From positions 1-62,642 of the forward strand of contig DYFO01000006.1 in NCBI GenBank assembly GCA_020725145.1: a DNA stretch of 62,642 nt. Direction: 5' to 3'. The DNA is from Symbiobacterium thermophilum (lineage in GTDB: Bacteria; Bacillota; Sulfobacillia; UBA995). The position numbers and the translations under genes are program-made. The notes beneath the pieces are model-generated. The model was given only the letters and a program-made list of their open reading frames with translations, made no database searches and had not been told where the DNA came from. Shown one piece after another: positions 17,705-28,051 of this stretch (position 1 is its first letter; every line of letters starts with the position of its first letter).

Positions 17705-18112
17705 TCAGCCGCGGGCCGCGTCCACCACCAGTTCCAACAGTTCAAGGGTCTGGTCGCCCAGCGGATCTCCCTCGCCGGCGAGCGCCGCCGCCTTGCCATA
17801 GGCGCGCAGGAAACCCGCAGGGTCGGCCACCAGTGAGAGCAGCACCTCGTCTCCGAGGTGCTTTCGGATGTGGCAGGCCATGGCGTAGCCGGTAGGATGG
17901 CCGGAAAAGGGAAGGGAGACCGCCAGCCTCGCCCCGGCCTCGCGGAGCCTGCCGCGGTTGTTCCCCGCGCCCCTTACCGGGATGGTTTGGCGCTCCCCGG
18001 GGAAGATCCTGCGGCGATGCTGGTTTGAGGCCGGGCAGAGGGATTTGGCCCGCCGGTGGTGAAGGGGATAGGGGTCGGGGAGGAGGCTTCCCGGCCGGGA
18101 GGAGGCGAGCAC
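17705..18112 (-). pseudogene. Probable truncated gene, C-terminal fragment of unknown protein
   Basis: The last ~80 residues look protein-like (GHPTGYAMACHIRKHLGDEV, then LLSLVADPAGFLRAYGKAA), a pattern seen at the end of some putative metalloprotease families. The first ~50 residues are Arg/Pro-rich and look like translated non-coding DNA. The reading frame abuts the divergent UPF0182 gene at 18114, leaving no room for a promoter or a larger N-terminal domain, so a 5'-truncated gene is the likely reading. Confidence 0.45.
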
Positions 18113-18113
18113 G

Positions 18114-20831
18114 TTGCGACGGGGACCGCTGCTCTTCCGTTGGGGCGTGACGGCGCTGGTTCTCGCGGTGATCGTCGCCGTCTACGGAAGTTACTTCTAC
18201 ACCGAGTACCTTTGGTTCTCGGCCCAGGGGTACCTCGGGGTACTGCTCACCATGCTCAAGACCCGCCTGGCGCTGGGGCTCGGCGTGGGGCTGGCCTTCG
18301 CGCTGATCCTGGCGGTCAACCTGCGACTGGCCGCCGGACGCATGCGGACGATGCTGGGGGACTACCTTGACCTGGCGGTGATCGGTCCGATACCCAGGCG
18401 GCATGCACGCCTGCTGTTGACGGTGCTGCCGCTGACGCTGGGACTGCTGGCCGGCCTGCTGGTTTCGCGCGAATGGATGGTGGTGCAGAGATACCTGCAC
18501 CAGGTGCCTTTCGGCCTCGCCGACCCGCTGTTCGGCCGTGACGTGGGATTCTACCTTTTCACGTTACCCGTGTATAGCCTGGGCTACTACCTCTCGCAGG
18601 CGCTGGTGGTGCTCTCGGGCCTGGGGGCGCTGGGCGTCTACGTGGCCAACCGTGCGGTCGATTACGTGGAAGGAAGGATCATGGTTGAGCGGCGGGCCAG
18701 GTATCACCTGTCGGCCCTGCTGGCCGCGTTCCTGGTGCTGAAGGTCTGGGGATACCAGATCGCCGTCTACCGGCTGCTCTACTCGCCACGGGGGGTTACC
18801 TTCGGCGCCAGCTACACCGACATCAACGCGCAGCTGCCGGCCTTGCGCATCATGATGGGGCTCAGCCTGCTGGTGGCGGCGGTGGTGCTCGCCGGGGCAT
18901 ACCTGCGCCGGCCCACGTTCGCGCTCTGGGGAGTGGCGGGCATGGTCGTGGCCTCGCTGGTGCTGGGCACGCTTTACCCTGCCTTCGTGCAGCAGTTCAC
19001 CGTGGAGCCCGATGAGATAAACCGCGAGCGCCCCTACATCCTCCACAACATCGCGCTCACGCGTTATGCCTATGCACTGGAGGCCATTGACGAGCGGGAG
19101 TTCCCGTACGAGGCGCGCCGGCTGGACGTCGACGCGCTGGACCGCAACCGCGGAACCATCGACAACATCCGGCTCTGGGACTGGTCTCCCGCGCGCCAGA
19201 CCTTCGGCCAGATGCAGGAGATCAGGCTGTATTACCGGTTCTTCGACGTTGACGTGGACCGTTACCCGGTCGACGGGCGCCTGCGGCAGCTGATGGTGGC
19301 GGCGCGGGAGTTCTCCCCCGATGCGCTGCCGGCGGGCGCCAAGACCTGGGTCAACCTCCACCTGAAGTATACTCACGGCTACGGCGCGGTGCTCTCACCG
19401 GCGGCCGAGGTGAACGAGGAAGGCCTGCCGGTGCTCTGGTTAAAGGACCTGCCACCGCGCAGTCCCTTTCCCGAACTGGCCATCACCCGGCCGGAGATCT
19501 ACTACGGCGAATCCCCGGCACCGTATGTGGTGGTCAACACCCACGAGGCGGAGTTCGACTACCCGGTGGGGGCCGGTAACGCCTGGACGCATTACCGCGG
19601 TCGGGGTGGTGTCAGGATCTCCTCGCCGCTGGTCCGGGCGGCTTTCGCCATCCGCGAGCGCAGCTACCAGCTCATGCTCACGCGGGCCATCCATTCCGAG
19701 AGCCGCATCATGATCTACCGGCAGATCCAAGACCGGGTCAGGCACCTGGCGCCTTTCCTCACTCTGGATCGCGACCCCTACCTTGTCATCCGTGAAGACG
19801 GCACGCTTTTCTTCATCCAGGACGCCTACACCTCGAGCGGGCTGTTCCCTTACTCCGAACCCCATCCCACGGCCCGTTTCAACTACGTCCGCAACTCGGT
19901 GAAGGTGACGGTGGACGCCTATCACGGCGAGGTGAAGTTCTACCTTTTCGGCGAGGATCCGCTGGCTGCGACCTACGCCCGCATCTTCCCGGGCATGTTC
20001 CTGCCCGAGGAGGCGATGCCGACCGATCTCAGACGTCACGTGCGTTACCCCGCGGACTTTTTCAACTGGCAGGCCGACCTCTTCGCCAAGTACCACATGA
20101 CCGACCCCGTGGTCTTTTACAACCAGGAGGACCTGTGGAGTCGCCCGCGGCGGCTTTACGACCCCGACCGCCCGACGCCGGTTGACGGCGCGCAGGCGAT
20201 GCAGCCCTACTACCTCGTGATGAAGCTTCCGGGAGAAACCCGCGAGGAGTTCGTCCTGCTCCTGCCGTTCACCCCCGCGCGCAGGGACAACATGATCGCC
20301 TGGATGGCGGCCCGCTCGGACGGCGAGCACTACGGTCAGGCGATGGTCTTCATCTTCCCGAAGGACCAGCTGATCTTCGGCCCCATGCAGATCGAGGCCC
20401 GCATCGACCAGCACGCCTACATCTCGCAACAGCTGACGCTTTGGGGGCAGCATGGCTCGCGCGTGATCCGGGGTGCTTTGCAGGTTATCCCCATCGAGAA
20501 CACCGTGTTGTACATCGAACCCATCTACCTGCAGGCGGAAGGCAACCGGCTGCCCGAATTCCGCCGCCTGATCGCCGCCTATGGTGAACGGGTGGTCATG
20601 GCGGAAACGCTCGAGCTGGCCCTGCGCCAGGTGTTTTTGGAGGCCCCTCCCGATTTGCCGGATCCCGCGCAGCCCGAGATTCCGGAGGTCGGCGTGCTCG
20701 GCCGGCGTGCCTGGGAGGTCTGGCTCCAGGCGCGGGAGGCGATGCAGCGGGGCGATTGGGCGGCTTACGGCCGGACCCTTGACGAACTCGGCCGTATCCT
20801 GGAACGGCTGGAGGAGGCGACCCGGGAGTGA
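18114..20831 (+). CDS. UPF0182-family large membrane protein
   Basis: The 905-residue protein has about seven N-terminal membrane helices (to ~residue 290), beginning with a helix and the [14 protein letters not shown] motif typical of UPF0182. A large soluble region follows with conserved segments such as [30 protein letters not shown] and [10 protein letters not shown]-like sequence. An acidic C-terminal tail ends the protein. The family is widespread in Actinobacteria and Bacillota, but its function is unknown. TTG 18114 follows GGAGGAGGCGAG. The stop overlaps the asnS start by 4 nt, which suggests translational coupling. Confidence 0.92.
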   Translation: MRRGPLLFRWGVTALVLAVIVAVYGSYFYTEYLWFSAQGYLGVLLTMLKTRLALGLGVGLAFALILAVNLRLAAGRMRTMLGDYLDLAVIGPIPRRHARLLLTVLPLTLGLLAGLLVSREWMVVQRYLHQVPFGLADPLFGRDVGFYLFTLPVYSLGYYLSQALVVLSGLGALGVYVANRAVDYVEGRIMVERRARYHLSALLAAFLVLKVWGYQIAVYRLLYSPRGVTFGASYTDINAQLPALRIMMGLSLLVAAVVLAGAYLRRPTFALWGVAGMVVASLVLGTLYPAFVQQFTVEPDEINRERPYILHNIALTRYAYALEAIDEREFPYEARRLDVDALDRNRGTIDNIRLWDWSPARQTFGQMQEIRLYYRFFDVDVDRYPVDGRLRQLMVAAREFSPDALPAGAKTWVNLHLKYTHGYGAVLSPAAEVNEEGLPVLWLKDLPPRSPFPELAITRPEIYYGESPAPYVVVNTHEAEFDYPVGAGNAWTHYRGRGGVRISSPLVRAAFAIRERSYQLMLTRAIHSESRIMIYRQIQDRVRHLAPFLTLDRDPYLVIREDGTLFFIQDAYTSSGLFPYSEPHPTARFNYVRNSVKVTVDAYHGEVKFYLFGEDPLAATYARIFPGMFLPEEAMPTDLRRHVRYPADFFNWQADLFAKYHMTDPVVFYNQEDLWSRPRRLYDPDRPTPVDGAQAMQPYYLVMKLPGETREEFVLLLPFTPARRDNMIAWMAARSDGEHYGQAMVFIFPKDQLIFGPMQIEARIDQHAYISQQLTLWGQHGSRVIRGALQVIPIENTVLYIEPIYLQAEGNRLPEFRRLIAAYGERVVMAETLELALRQVFLEAPPDLPDPAQPEIPEVGVLGRRAWEVWLQAREAMQRGDWAAYGRTLDELGRILERLEEATRE

Positions 20832-22126
20832 ACGCGGCGGTACCGACCACCGTGGAACGCATCGGCGAACACGTAGGGCAAACGGTCCAGTTGCAGGGCT
20901 GGCTGTACAACCGGCGCAGCTCGGGGAAGCTCGAGTTTCTGATAGTGCGGGACGGCACCGGCTTTCTTCAGGTGGTGGCCTCGCAGTCAGAGCTTGATCC
21001 CGAGGTCTACGAACGTTGCCGCGCGGTCACCCAGGAGTCTGCGGTGCGCCTTCTGGGTACGGTACGGGCGGACCGCCGGGCTCCCGGAGGGTACGAGCTG
21101 GCGCTGACCGACCTCAAGGTGGTCAGCGCTGCCGAGGATTACCCCATAGCCTTGAAGGAGCATGGGGTGGAGTTCCTGCTCGACCACCGTCACCTGTGGC
21201 TGCGCACGCCGCGACAGCACGCCATCATGCGCGTAAGGGCGGAGGTCACCCGGGCCTGCCGGGACTTCCTCGACGACGCGGGTTTCCTCCTGGTGGACAC
21301 GCCCATCCTTACCCCGGCGGCCTGCGAGGGGACTACCACGCTGTTCCAGACGCGTTACTTCGAGACCAGCGCGTATCTGTCACAGAGCGGACAGCTGTAC
21401 AACGAGGCGGCGGCCATGGCTTTCGGACGCGTGTACTGCTTCGGCCCGACCTTTCGGGCGGAGAAATCACGCACCCGGCGTCACCTCATGGAGTTTTGGA
21501 TGGTGGAGCCCGAAGCGGCATACGTTGATTTCGAGGGCATCCTGGCGCTGCAGGAGGCCATGGTCAGCTACGTGGTAGGACGGGTGCTGGAGCGGCGGCG
21601 TCCGGAACTTGAGCGCCTCGAGCGCGACACGCGGCTTTTGGAGAAGGTGTCGCCGCCTTTCCCCCGGGTAAGCTACGATGAGGCGGTCCGCCTCCTGGAG
21701 GGGGTAGAGCCGCTGGCATGGGGAGAGGACTTCGGGACGCCGCACGAGGTAGCGGTGGCCGCGCGCTTCGAGCGTCCGGTGTTCGTACACCGCTTCCCCG
21801 CGGCTATCAAGGCGTTTTACATGCAGCCCGACCCCGCCCGGCCTGAAGTGGTGCTGGGAGCGGATCTGCTTGCCCCCGAGGGCTACGGTGAGATCATCGG
21901 CGGCGGCGAGCGGATCGACGATTACGAGCTTCTGCGGCAGCGACTCGCGGAGCACCAGCTGCCGGAAGCGGCCTTCAAGTGGTACCTCGATCTGCGGCGG
22001 TACGGATCGGTCCCGCATTCGGGGTTCGGGCTGGGGCTCGAGCGGGTGGTGGCGTGGATCTGCGGGCTTGAGCACGTCCGCGAGGCGATTCCCTTCCCGC
22101 GGCTGCTTAACCGCATCTATCCATAG
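20828..22126 (+). CDS. asnS: Asparaginyl-tRNA synthetase
   Basis: This class IIb synthetase charges tRNA-Asn with asparagine. An OB-fold anticodon-binding domain (residues ~10-105, [20 protein letters not shown]) precedes the catalytic core. Motif 2 is [21 protein letters not shown] and motif 3 is [16 protein letters not shown]. Length (432 residues) fits AsnS. Gly-rich IIGGGERI and the VEPE variant favour AsnS over AspS or LysS. GTG 20828 overlaps the UPF0182 stop. No T-box leader was seen. Confidence 0.95.
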   Translation: MNAAVPTTVERIGEHVGQTVQLQGWLYNRRSSGKLEFLIVRDGTGFLQVVASQSELDPEVYERCRAVTQESAVRLLGTVRADRRAPGGYELALTDLKVVSAAEDYPIALKEHGVEFLLDHRHLWLRTPRQHAIMRVRAEVTRACRDFLDDAGFLLVDTPILTPAACEGTTTLFQTRYFETSAYLSQSGQLYNEAAAMAFGRVYCFGPTFRAEKSRTRRHLMEFWMVEPEAAYVDFEGILALQEAMVSYVVGRVLERRRPELERLERDTRLLEKVSPPFPRVSYDEAVRLLEGVEPLAWGEDFGTPHEVAVAARFERPVFVHRFPAAIKAFYMQPDPARPEVVLGADLLAPEGYGEIIGGGERIDDYELLRQRLAEHQLPEAAFKWYLDLRRYGSVPHSGFGLGLERVVAWICGLEHVREAIPFPRLLNRIYP

Positions 22127-22182
22127 GATCGGCGGCCGGGCAAGTTGGCACCGGCGACGGGTAGCTCCGGAGGTGGGGGTCA

Positions 22183-22968
22183 GTGACCGCCAGCGAGATC
22201 GGTACCCGGTTGCGCGAGGCCCGCGAGGGGCGGGGCCTCACGCTCGAGCAGGTGCAGGCGGACACCAAGATCCGCTTGCGTTACCTGAAAGCCCTGGAGG
22301 ATGGCGACTACGAGGTAATCCCCGGCGAAGCCTACGCCCGCGGCTTTCTGCGTTCCTACGCCAACTACCTGGGCCTGGACGGCCTCGAGCTCGTTCGCCT
22401 CTACACCCAGGAACGGGCGGCGAAGCCCCCGACGTCGGAGCCCATCTTCCGGCCACCCGTCCAGCGCCGAGGTCCCAGGGCGGCGGGTGCGCTGGTCGGC
22501 CTGCTCGTGCTGGCGGCGGTGGCGACTTACTACTTCGGCGTGCTGCCGCGGCGGCAGGAGGCCCAACCCGAGCCCCCACCGGCGGCCGAGGACGTCCGGC
22601 CGCTGCCGGACGAAGGCGAGCCGGTGGTCCCCGAGCCTCCCGGTCCTCCACCTCCGCCCCAGGTCCGGGTGACACGCGAGGACGCGGGTGACGAGGTCCG
22701 TTACCGGGTCGCCGGCGACTTTCTGCAAGTGCTGGTGGAGTTGGCGGATGACTGCTGGCTGGGGGTGGACCTTGACGGACGGAGAGTTCTGGAGGCCACG
22801 CTGCCGGTCGGCAGCGTGCGCGTCTTCCAGGCCGAACGCGAGATCCGCATGCGGGTGGGCAGGCCGGGAAGCCTCTTCGTCACCATCAACGACGAGGAGC
22901 AGGGCCTTGTGTTCCAAGACCGCGCCACCAGTCCCCGTACCCTGATTTTCACTCTGCTGCCCGAGTAG
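22183..22968 (+). CDS. rodZ: RodZ-like helix-turn-helix membrane protein
   Basis: The protein has a cytoplasmic Cro/CI-type HTH (residues 1-85; IGTRLREAREGRGLTLEQV), one membrane helix (GALVGLLVLAAVATYYFGV, ~residues 105-123), a Pro/Glu-rich linker and a C-terminal DUF4115 beta domain (VRVTREDAGDEVRYRV onward). This order is typical of RodZ, which ties MreB to the envelope in rod-shaped cells. GTG 22183 follows GGAGGTGGGGG. It lies just upstream of a D,D-carboxypeptidase gene, which fits a cell-wall role. Confidence 0.87.
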   Translation: MTASEIGTRLREAREGRGLTLEQVQADTKIRLRYLKALEDGDYEVIPGEAYARGFLRSYANYLGLDGLELVRLYTQERAAKPPTSEPIFRPPVQRRGPRAAGALVGLLVLAAVATYYFGVLPRRQEAQPEPPPAAEDVRPLPDEGEPVVPEPPGPPPPPQVRVTREDAGDEVRYRVAGDFLQVLVELADDCWLGVDLDGRRVLEATLPVGSVRVFQAEREIRMRVGRPGSLFVTINDEEQGLVFQDRATSPRTLIFTLLPE

Positions 22969-23009
22969 AGAGGCGGCATAGCCGCCGGCGGCCTTCCGTA
23001 TGGTCTGGC

Positions 23010-24161
23010 ATGGGGCTTGAAAGGTGCCGGCTGGCCACGATCTGCCTGTTGTTCGCCATGGCTTCTCCCCCGCGCGTCACGGCCGCTTCCGCCCTGCTCA
23101 TGGACTGGCACACCGGGAAGATCCTCTACCAAAAGAACGCGTGGCAGGCCCGGCACCCCGCCAGCCTGACCAAGATCCTCACCGCCATCCTGGTTCTGGA
23201 GCGCGGTCGCCTCGGCGACGTGGTGGAGGTTGGCGAACGTGCCACGCGCGTGGGCGGCTCACGCCTGGGGCTGCGGAGGGGCGACAGGGTTACCCTGGAG
23301 GAGTTGCTGGTGGCGGTGCTCCTCCGGTCGGCCAACGACGCCGCGGTGGCCGTCGCCGAACACCTCGGCGGGTCGGTGGAAGGCTTCGCCCGGCTGATGA
23401 ACGACCGGGCCAGGGAACTGGGTGCCACCTCCTCGAATTTCCTCAACCCTCACGGGTTGACCCAGCCCGGTCATCTTTCCACCGCGATCGACCTGGCGCT
23501 GCTGGCGCGTCATGCCCTGTCCGACGCGCATTTCGCCCGGCTGGTCGCCACCCCGGAGGCGACCGTGGGCGAGCTGGAAGGCGACTGGGAACGCTACCTG
23601 CGCAACACCAACCGCCTCTTGTGGAGGTATCCCGGAGCCGACGGGGTGAAGACGGGAACCACCGCCGCCGCCGGGCGCTGCCTCATCGCCTCGGCATCGC
23701 GAGACGACCGCCGCTTGCTGGTGGTTCTCCTGGGGGCGCCCGACCGCTACGGCGACGCCGCCAGGCTCCTGGACTGGGGATTTGGCCGTAGCCGCTTGAT
23801 CACCGTGGCCGCGCCCGGCGTGCCGCTTGCGGCCATCCCCGTGCGCCGCGGCGAGCAGGGTGAGGTCGAGCTCACGGTCAGACGGCCGCTGCAGGCGGCA
23901 GTCCTGGCTGAGGACACAACGCGTATGAAGGTGACCCTCTGGGTACCCCAGGCGGTTAGCGCTCCCGTGCGCCGTGGTCAGGCGCTTGGCCGTGTCACCT
24001 TGCAGGAAGACGAAGAAGTGGTGGGGGAAGAGCTACTGGTGGCCACGCGGAACGTAGCCCGCCGGTCGCTTGCGCGTCTCGTCCTGAAATTCGTCCTCCC
24101 GCTGCTGCGGGTGCTGGGTCGCCTGGGTGTGGGACGGGCGGCCGCCCCGGTTGTGCTCTAG
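23010..24161 (+). CDS. D-alanyl-D-alanine carboxypeptidase (DacF/PBP5 type)
   Basis: This 383-residue peptidase S11 enzyme trims the terminal D-Ala of peptidoglycan pentapeptides. A signal peptide ends near RVTA-A. The three active-site motifs are Ser52-x-x-Lys55 in ASLTKI, the SxN motif in LLRSANDAA and KTG in DGVKTGTT. A C-terminal PBP5-type beta domain and an amphipathic tail (ARLVLKFVLPLLRVLGRLG) would hold it to the outer membrane face. The ribosome binding site is weak. In Bacillus, DacF acts in spore cortex synthesis, but the assignment to a specific paralogue is not possible. Confidence 0.93.
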   Translation: MGLERCRLATICLLFAMASPPRVTAASALLMDWHTGKILYQKNAWQARHPASLTKILTAILVLERGRLGDVVEVGERATRVGGSRLGLRRGDRVTLEELLVAVLLRSANDAAVAVAEHLGGSVEGFARLMNDRARELGATSSNFLNPHGLTQPGHLSTAIDLALLARHALSDAHFARLVATPEATVGELEGDWERYLRNTNRLLWRYPGADGVKTGTTAAAGRCLIASASRDDRRLLVVLLGAPDRYGDAARLLDWGFGRSRLITVAAPGVPLAAIPVRRGEQGEVELTVRRPLQAAVLAEDTTRMKVTLWVPQAVSAPVRRGQALGRVTLQEDEEVVGEELLVATRNVARRSLARLVLKFVLPLLRVLGRLGVGRAAAPVVL

Positions 24162-24245
24162 AGCCCAGGACGCCCGCCCGCGAAGGAAAGCGGCTTCAAG
24201 ACGGCGAAGGCGTGGCCACCGACGACGGCGAGCGGAGGAGTTTGG

Positions 24246-25163
24246 GTGGCCATGGCGGAGTGGGCGATAGAGGTTCGGGGGTTACGGAAGGCGTACGGGG
24301 GCGTGGTGGCGGTGAGCGACCTGAGCTTCACCGTCAGGCCGGGCGAGGTGTTCGGTCTGCTCGGACCCAACGGGGCGGGGAAGACCACCACCTTGGAGTG
24401 CCTGGAAGGGCTGCGCCGGGCAGATGAGGGCGAGCTGCGGGTGCTGGGGGTCGACCCGGTGCGCGAGGGAAACCGGCTGCGGGCACTGCTGGGGGTGCAG
24501 CTTCAGGTGTCGGCGCTTCCCCCCACGCTGCGCTGCGATGAGGCCATGCGGCTGTTTTGCGCCTACCGGGGTGTTCCGCCGCGTTTTGAACTGCTGGAAA
24601 GGTTGGGCTTCGCCGGTCGGTTCGGGGTCCAGTACCAGTCCCTCTCCACCGGGTACCGCCGCCGTTTGGCGCTGGCACTGGCCTTGGCGCACGACCCGCC
24701 GGTGGTGATCCTGGACGAACCGACCGCCGGGCTCGATGTGTCGAGCCGCCGGGAGCTGCACTCGCTGATTCGAGAGCTGCGGACGCAGGGCACCACCGTT
24801 CTGCTTGCCACCCACGACATGGCGGAAGCGGAGTCGATCGCGGACCGCGTGGCCATCATGCTGGGAGGGACTCTCGCCGCCCTGGGAACACCGCGGGAGC
24901 TGACGGCAGCAGCCGGGAGCCTTACCCGGGTGTCGGTCCGCACGGTGAACTCGCGCCTGGCGGGTGCCGGGTACCCCGGTGTCGTGCGATCGGCAAGGAC
25001 GGACGAGTACTTCGTGTACTACAGCGAAGACACGGGGGCGACGGTGGCCGCGGTGCTCGCCCATATCAGGGAGATGGGCGATAGCCTGGTGGATCTGCGC
25101 GTGGAACGCCCCTCGCTGGAGGAGCGGTTCCTTGAGATCACGGAGGGAGGGGGAGCCGGGTGA
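24246..25163 (+). CDS. ABC-2 exporter ATP-binding protein
   Basis: The 305-residue ATPase has Walker A GPNGAGKTTT, signature LSTGYRRRLALALAL (variant of LSGGQ), Walker B VVILDEPTAGLD and the H-loop LLATHDMAEAE. The C-terminal ~90 residues form a CcmA/DrrA-type extension. GTG 24246 follows GGAGGAG at 24235-24241. The stop overlaps the permease start by 4 nt. It energises export of an unknown substrate (drug, lipid or polymer). Confidence 0.92.
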   Translation: MAMAEWAIEVRGLRKAYGGVVAVSDLSFTVRPGEVFGLLGPNGAGKTTTLECLEGLRRADEGELRVLGVDPVREGNRLRALLGVQLQVSALPPTLRCDEAMRLFCAYRGVPPRFELLERLGFAGRFGVQYQSLSTGYRRRLALALALAHDPPVVILDEPTAGLDVSSRRELHSLIRELRTQGTTVLLATHDMAEAESIADRVAIMLGGTLAALGTPRELTAAAGSLTRVSVRTVNSRLAGAGYPGVVRSARTDEYFVYYSEDTGATVAAVLAHIREMGDSLVDLRVERPSLEERFLEITEGGGAG

Positions 25164-25966
25164 GGGCGTTCGTAGAGCACTTCGCCTTCGAGTTCCGGAC
25201 GGGGGTTAGGAATCGCTGGCTGCTGTTTTTGACCTACTTGCTGCCGCTGGGCTTTCACCTCCTGCTGGCCTCGGTCATGGTGAGCGGGAACCCCGCTTTC
25301 GCCACGACGATGATCGGCGTGATGGCCGTGTTCGCGGTGCTCTCGGCTACCGTTCTGGGGTTGCCTAACATGCTGGTCGAGGCCAGGGAAGCCGGGATAT
25401 TCCGGGCCTTCCGGGTGAGCGGCGTGCCCGCCGCCATGGTGCTCGCCATGCCCACCCTGACCACCACGCTGCACCTGGTGGGGGTATGGGTGCTCATCGC
25501 CGTCACCGCCGTCGTGTTCTTCGACGCGGCGGTGCCGCCGAGTCTCGCGGGCTTCGCCGCGGTGTGCATTCTGACCGCCTTTGCCTACGGTGGCCTCGGG
25601 GCGCTGGTCGGGGTGGTGGCTCCCGGCTCGCCCGTGGCCCAGCTCTTGATCCAGGCGGTGTATCTGCCCTCGCTGTTGCTGGGGGACCTGCTGGTGCCGG
25701 CGGAGGTGCTGCCGCCGGCCCTGCGCATGCTGGGCGGATTGCTGCCCGCCCCCCATGCGATGGAGGCGTTCAGGGCGCTGGCCTACCGGCAAGCGCCCCT
25801 CGCGGCCGGAGCGGCATCCGCCATGGCGTTGCTGGCCGGGGGAGTCATCGGCTTGGTGCTGGCGGTCAGGCTGTTCGCCTGGGACAGCCAAGAACAGCGT
25901 CGCGGCCGCGCTCTCGTGGCCGTGCTGGCGCTTTTGCCTTACATGGTGCGGGCGTTCGCCGGCTAA
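25160..25966 (+). CDS. ABC-2 exporter permease
   Basis: The 268-residue protein has six hydrophobic segments and the ABC-2 organisation (N-terminal FEFRTGVRNRWLLFLTYLLP, GLPNMLVEAREAGIFRAFRVSGVP before the third helix). It is translationally coupled to the ATPase at 24246-25163. The pair resembles DrrAB/NodIJ-type exporters, but the substrate cannot be deduced. Confidence 0.9.
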   Translation: MRAFVEHFAFEFRTGVRNRWLLFLTYLLPLGFHLLLASVMVSGNPAFATTMIGVMAVFAVLSATVLGLPNMLVEAREAGIFRAFRVSGVPAAMVLAMPTLTTTLHLVGVWVLIAVTAVVFFDAAVPPSLAGFAAVCILTAFAYGGLGALVGVVAPGSPVAQLLIQAVYLPSLLLGDLLVPAEVLPPALRMLGGLLPAPHAMEAFRALAYRQAPLAAGAASAMALLAGGVIGLVLAVRLFAWDSQEQRRGRALVAVLALLPYMVRAFAG

Positions 25967-26049
25967 GTGGGGGACGGTCATCACGTGCCCCCGAAACCAC
26001 CCGGTTCGGCACGAAGTCTATAAGGGACAGCTTGAGGGAGGTGGGTTCC

Positions 26050-26649
26050 GTGTTCAGGCGAACCACGGTAACGCTGCTGTGCCTTTGGGTGTTGCTCGGA
26101 GCGGCCGGAGCGACGGCCGCGGAGGAAGGGTGCCCGCTTCTTACGGTGCGCGAAGCCGCGCAGCAGCTTCGCATCACACTGCGCCGCACCAGCCACGAAC
26201 GCATCGGACTGATGCTCCGTCTGGGCGAGGAGCGGGCGGAGGAGGCACTGCGTTATGCCAACCAGGGGCTTGAGGACCGGGCGCGCTGGGCGATCGGCAG
26301 CCTTGCCCGCCTGATGGAGAATCTCCAGCTTGAGGCCAGAAGGGGGCAGGAGCGCGGCGAGGACCTGACGGAGGCCATGGCCGCCCTGGAAGGTGCGGCT
26401 TCCCGCATCGGTAACCTCTTGCCGGCGCTGCTCGAACGCCTGCCGCCGCAGGCGCAGGCGGCCGTGCACGATACCGCGCGCCTTGCCGAACGCGCCGGTC
26501 AGGTGGCGGTGGAGGTGCTCGAGCGCATCGCCGCCGGTGAACTGCCGGGGCGCGCACAGGCGGCGCGCGAGCTGCTGGACGCCGTAGGGCAGCGGGGGCA
26601 GCCGTCCGGTTCGGGCAAGAGCCCAAGCCCCGGACCCGGAGGCCGGTGA
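26050..26649 (+). CDS. Secreted alpha-helical protein, DUF5667-like
   Basis: The 199-residue product starts with a signal peptide (VFRRTTVTLLCLWVLLGAAG, cut near ATA-A). The rest is almost entirely amphipathic helix rich in Arg, Glu, Ala and Leu (RLGEERAEEALRYANQGLED), ending in a Pro/Ser/Gly tail. GTG 26050 follows GAGGGAGGTG. The pattern resembles DUF5667 regions of secreted Bacillota proteins. It overlaps the lipoprotein gene start, so the two form an operon. The role is unknown. Confidence 0.78.
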   Translation: MFRRTTVTLLCLWVLLGAAGATAAEEGCPLLTVREAAQQLRITLRRTSHERIGLMLRLGEERAEEALRYANQGLEDRARWAIGSLARLMENLQLEARRGQERGEDLTEAMAALEGAASRIGNLLPALLERLPPQAQAAVHDTARLAERAGQVAVEVLERIAAGELPGRAQAARELLDAVGQRGQPSGSGKSPSPGPGGR

Positions 26650-27266
26650 TGGGCAGGTACGGCAAAGCAGGCCTGGCGCTCATGCTGGCGCTGGCGGTAG
26701 CCTCGTGCCGTCCCGCCGGACAGGCGGCGAAGGAGACGGCTCCACCGCGGTGGCAGGGTGGCACGGTGCCCGATGCCGGCCGTTACCGCTATGAGGTGGT
26801 ACTTCATGAGCAGGACGGGCGATTCGGCGGCTGGATCGAGCTCGAGGTTGGCGGCGCCGGCGAGCCCACCCGTCTGAGCTGGGATCTCGGCGAGGGTCCG
26901 GCGTCCGCCTCCCGTATGCTCACGGCCGACGACTGGCCCCGTAGCCTGATGGGCATGGGGGACGCGGCGGTCCAGGCGGTGCTGGCCGCAACCCTGCTGT
27001 CGCCCTTCCTGGAGCATCCCGTGACCCTGGTGGAGGGGTGGAGGGGTGACCGGGCGGAAGGAGAGCACGACGTCGAGGTGTGGTGCGAAGGTCCGGCCGC
27101 GGTGGCCGGCGTGGCCGGTCACCTGGTCCGCTGGAAGGTGCGGGCTGCCGGTGTGGAGCTCGATCTCGCGGCGGTGCTGGCGCCGGGTCACGCCCTGCCC
27201 CTGGCGGTGGTTCTGGCCGAGGGGAAGGAATACGAGCTGGACGTAAGGCTGACGGCCGCCGACTGA
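26646..27266 (+). CDS. Putative lipoprotein of unknown function
   Basis: A lipobox (LAVASC, Cys at about residue 21) follows a short signal sequence, so the mature protein is likely lipid-anchored outside the membrane. The remaining ~185 residues are beta-rich with repeated (Y/H)E(V/L) strands and no recognised domain. GTG 26646 or ATG 26649 overlaps the stop of the upstream secreted-protein gene. It converges on the pdaB-like gene. Confidence 0.75.
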   Translation: MMGRYGKAGLALMLALAVASCRPAGQAAKETAPPRWQGGTVPDAGRYRYEVVLHEQDGRFGGWIELEVGGAGEPTRLSWDLGEGPASASRMLTADDWPRSLMGMGDAAVQAVLAATLLSPFLEHPVTLVEGWRGDRAEGEHDVEVWCEGPAAVAGVAGHLVRWKVRAAGVELDLAAVLAPGHALPLAVVLAEGKEYELDVRLTAAD

Positions 27267-27273
27267 CGGCAGC

Positions 27274-28005
27274 TCAATCCGCCCCGGCATCCAGCAGTTC
27301 CGAGAGGGTGACCGCTGCGTAGCCCCGCTCCTTGAGGCCGGACAGGATGGGCGCGATCGCGCGGTCGGTCTGGCGGGCGGAGTCGGAGGCGTTGAGTAGG
27401 ACGATGTCGCCGGGGGCGATGCGGGCGAGCACCCGCCGTGCGATCTGCTCGGGAGCGGGGTTTTTCCAGTCCAGCGAGTCGGTACGCCAGGTCACCACCG
27501 TGTAGCCGGCCTCCCGGGCCACCCGCATCACCAGGTCGTTGTAGCGGCCGTCCGGCGGCCGGAAGTACCTTGGGGCCTTGCCCGTCAGGCTCTCCAGCAC
27601 GCGGTGGGCGCGGGCCAGGTCCTCCTCGAGTTCCTGCCGCGAGAGGGTCGTCACGTCCACGTACCGGTGCCCCAGGCTGGCGATCTCGTGCCCACGGGCC
27701 GTCATCTCCCTCACGACTTCGGGATGGCTTGCCGCCCAGGGGCCGGACACGAAGAACGTCGCGCGGGTCTGTCCTTCCTCCAGGGCCGCCAGCACGCGGC
27801 GGGGGACCTCTACCCCCCAGCTGACGTTGAAAGTCAGGGCCACCAGACGCTGGCGCGTGGGGGCCTGCCGCAGGGGCTGCAGGCGGCCGCCGGCCGGGAC
27901 CGCATCTCCCGGCGTGCGCAAAAGCAGGCCTACCAGCACGGCCGTCCCGACGAGCCAGCCAAGGAGCCTTGCGCGCCTTCCCCGCAGATCGATAACCCAG
28001 AACAC
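27274..28005 (-). CDS. PdaB-like polysaccharide deacetylase with altered catalytic residues
   Basis: The 243-residue protein has an N-terminal membrane helix (ARLLGWLVGTAVLVGLLL) and a CE4/NodB domain. Its framework follows PdaB: ALTFNVSWG, RATFFVSGPWAASHPEVV, GHEIASLGH, RPPDGRYN, WRTDSLDWKNP and VLLNASDSARQT. In PdaB the first motif is TFD and the last is LLHASDS; here the catalytic-site Asp and His both read Asn. PdaB acts in spore cortex maturation in Bacillus. Either this copy is non-catalytic or it uses a modified mechanism. Confidence 0.85.
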   Translation of the reverse strand: MFWVIDLRGRRARLLGWLVGTAVLVGLLLRTPGDAVPAGGRLQPLRQAPTRQRLVALTFNVSWGVEVPRRVLAALEEGQTRATFFVSGPWAASHPEVVREMTARGHEIASLGHRYVDVTTLSRQELEEDLARAHRVLESLTGKAPRYFRPPDGRYNDLVMRVAREAGYTVVTWRTDSLDWKNPAPEQIARRVLARIAPGDIVLLNASDSARQTDRAIAPILSGLKERGYAAVTLSELLDAGAD

Positions 28006-28051
28006 GCCGCCACCCCCGGTCGCGGACGGGGCGAGGAGCCCTCAACCCCTT

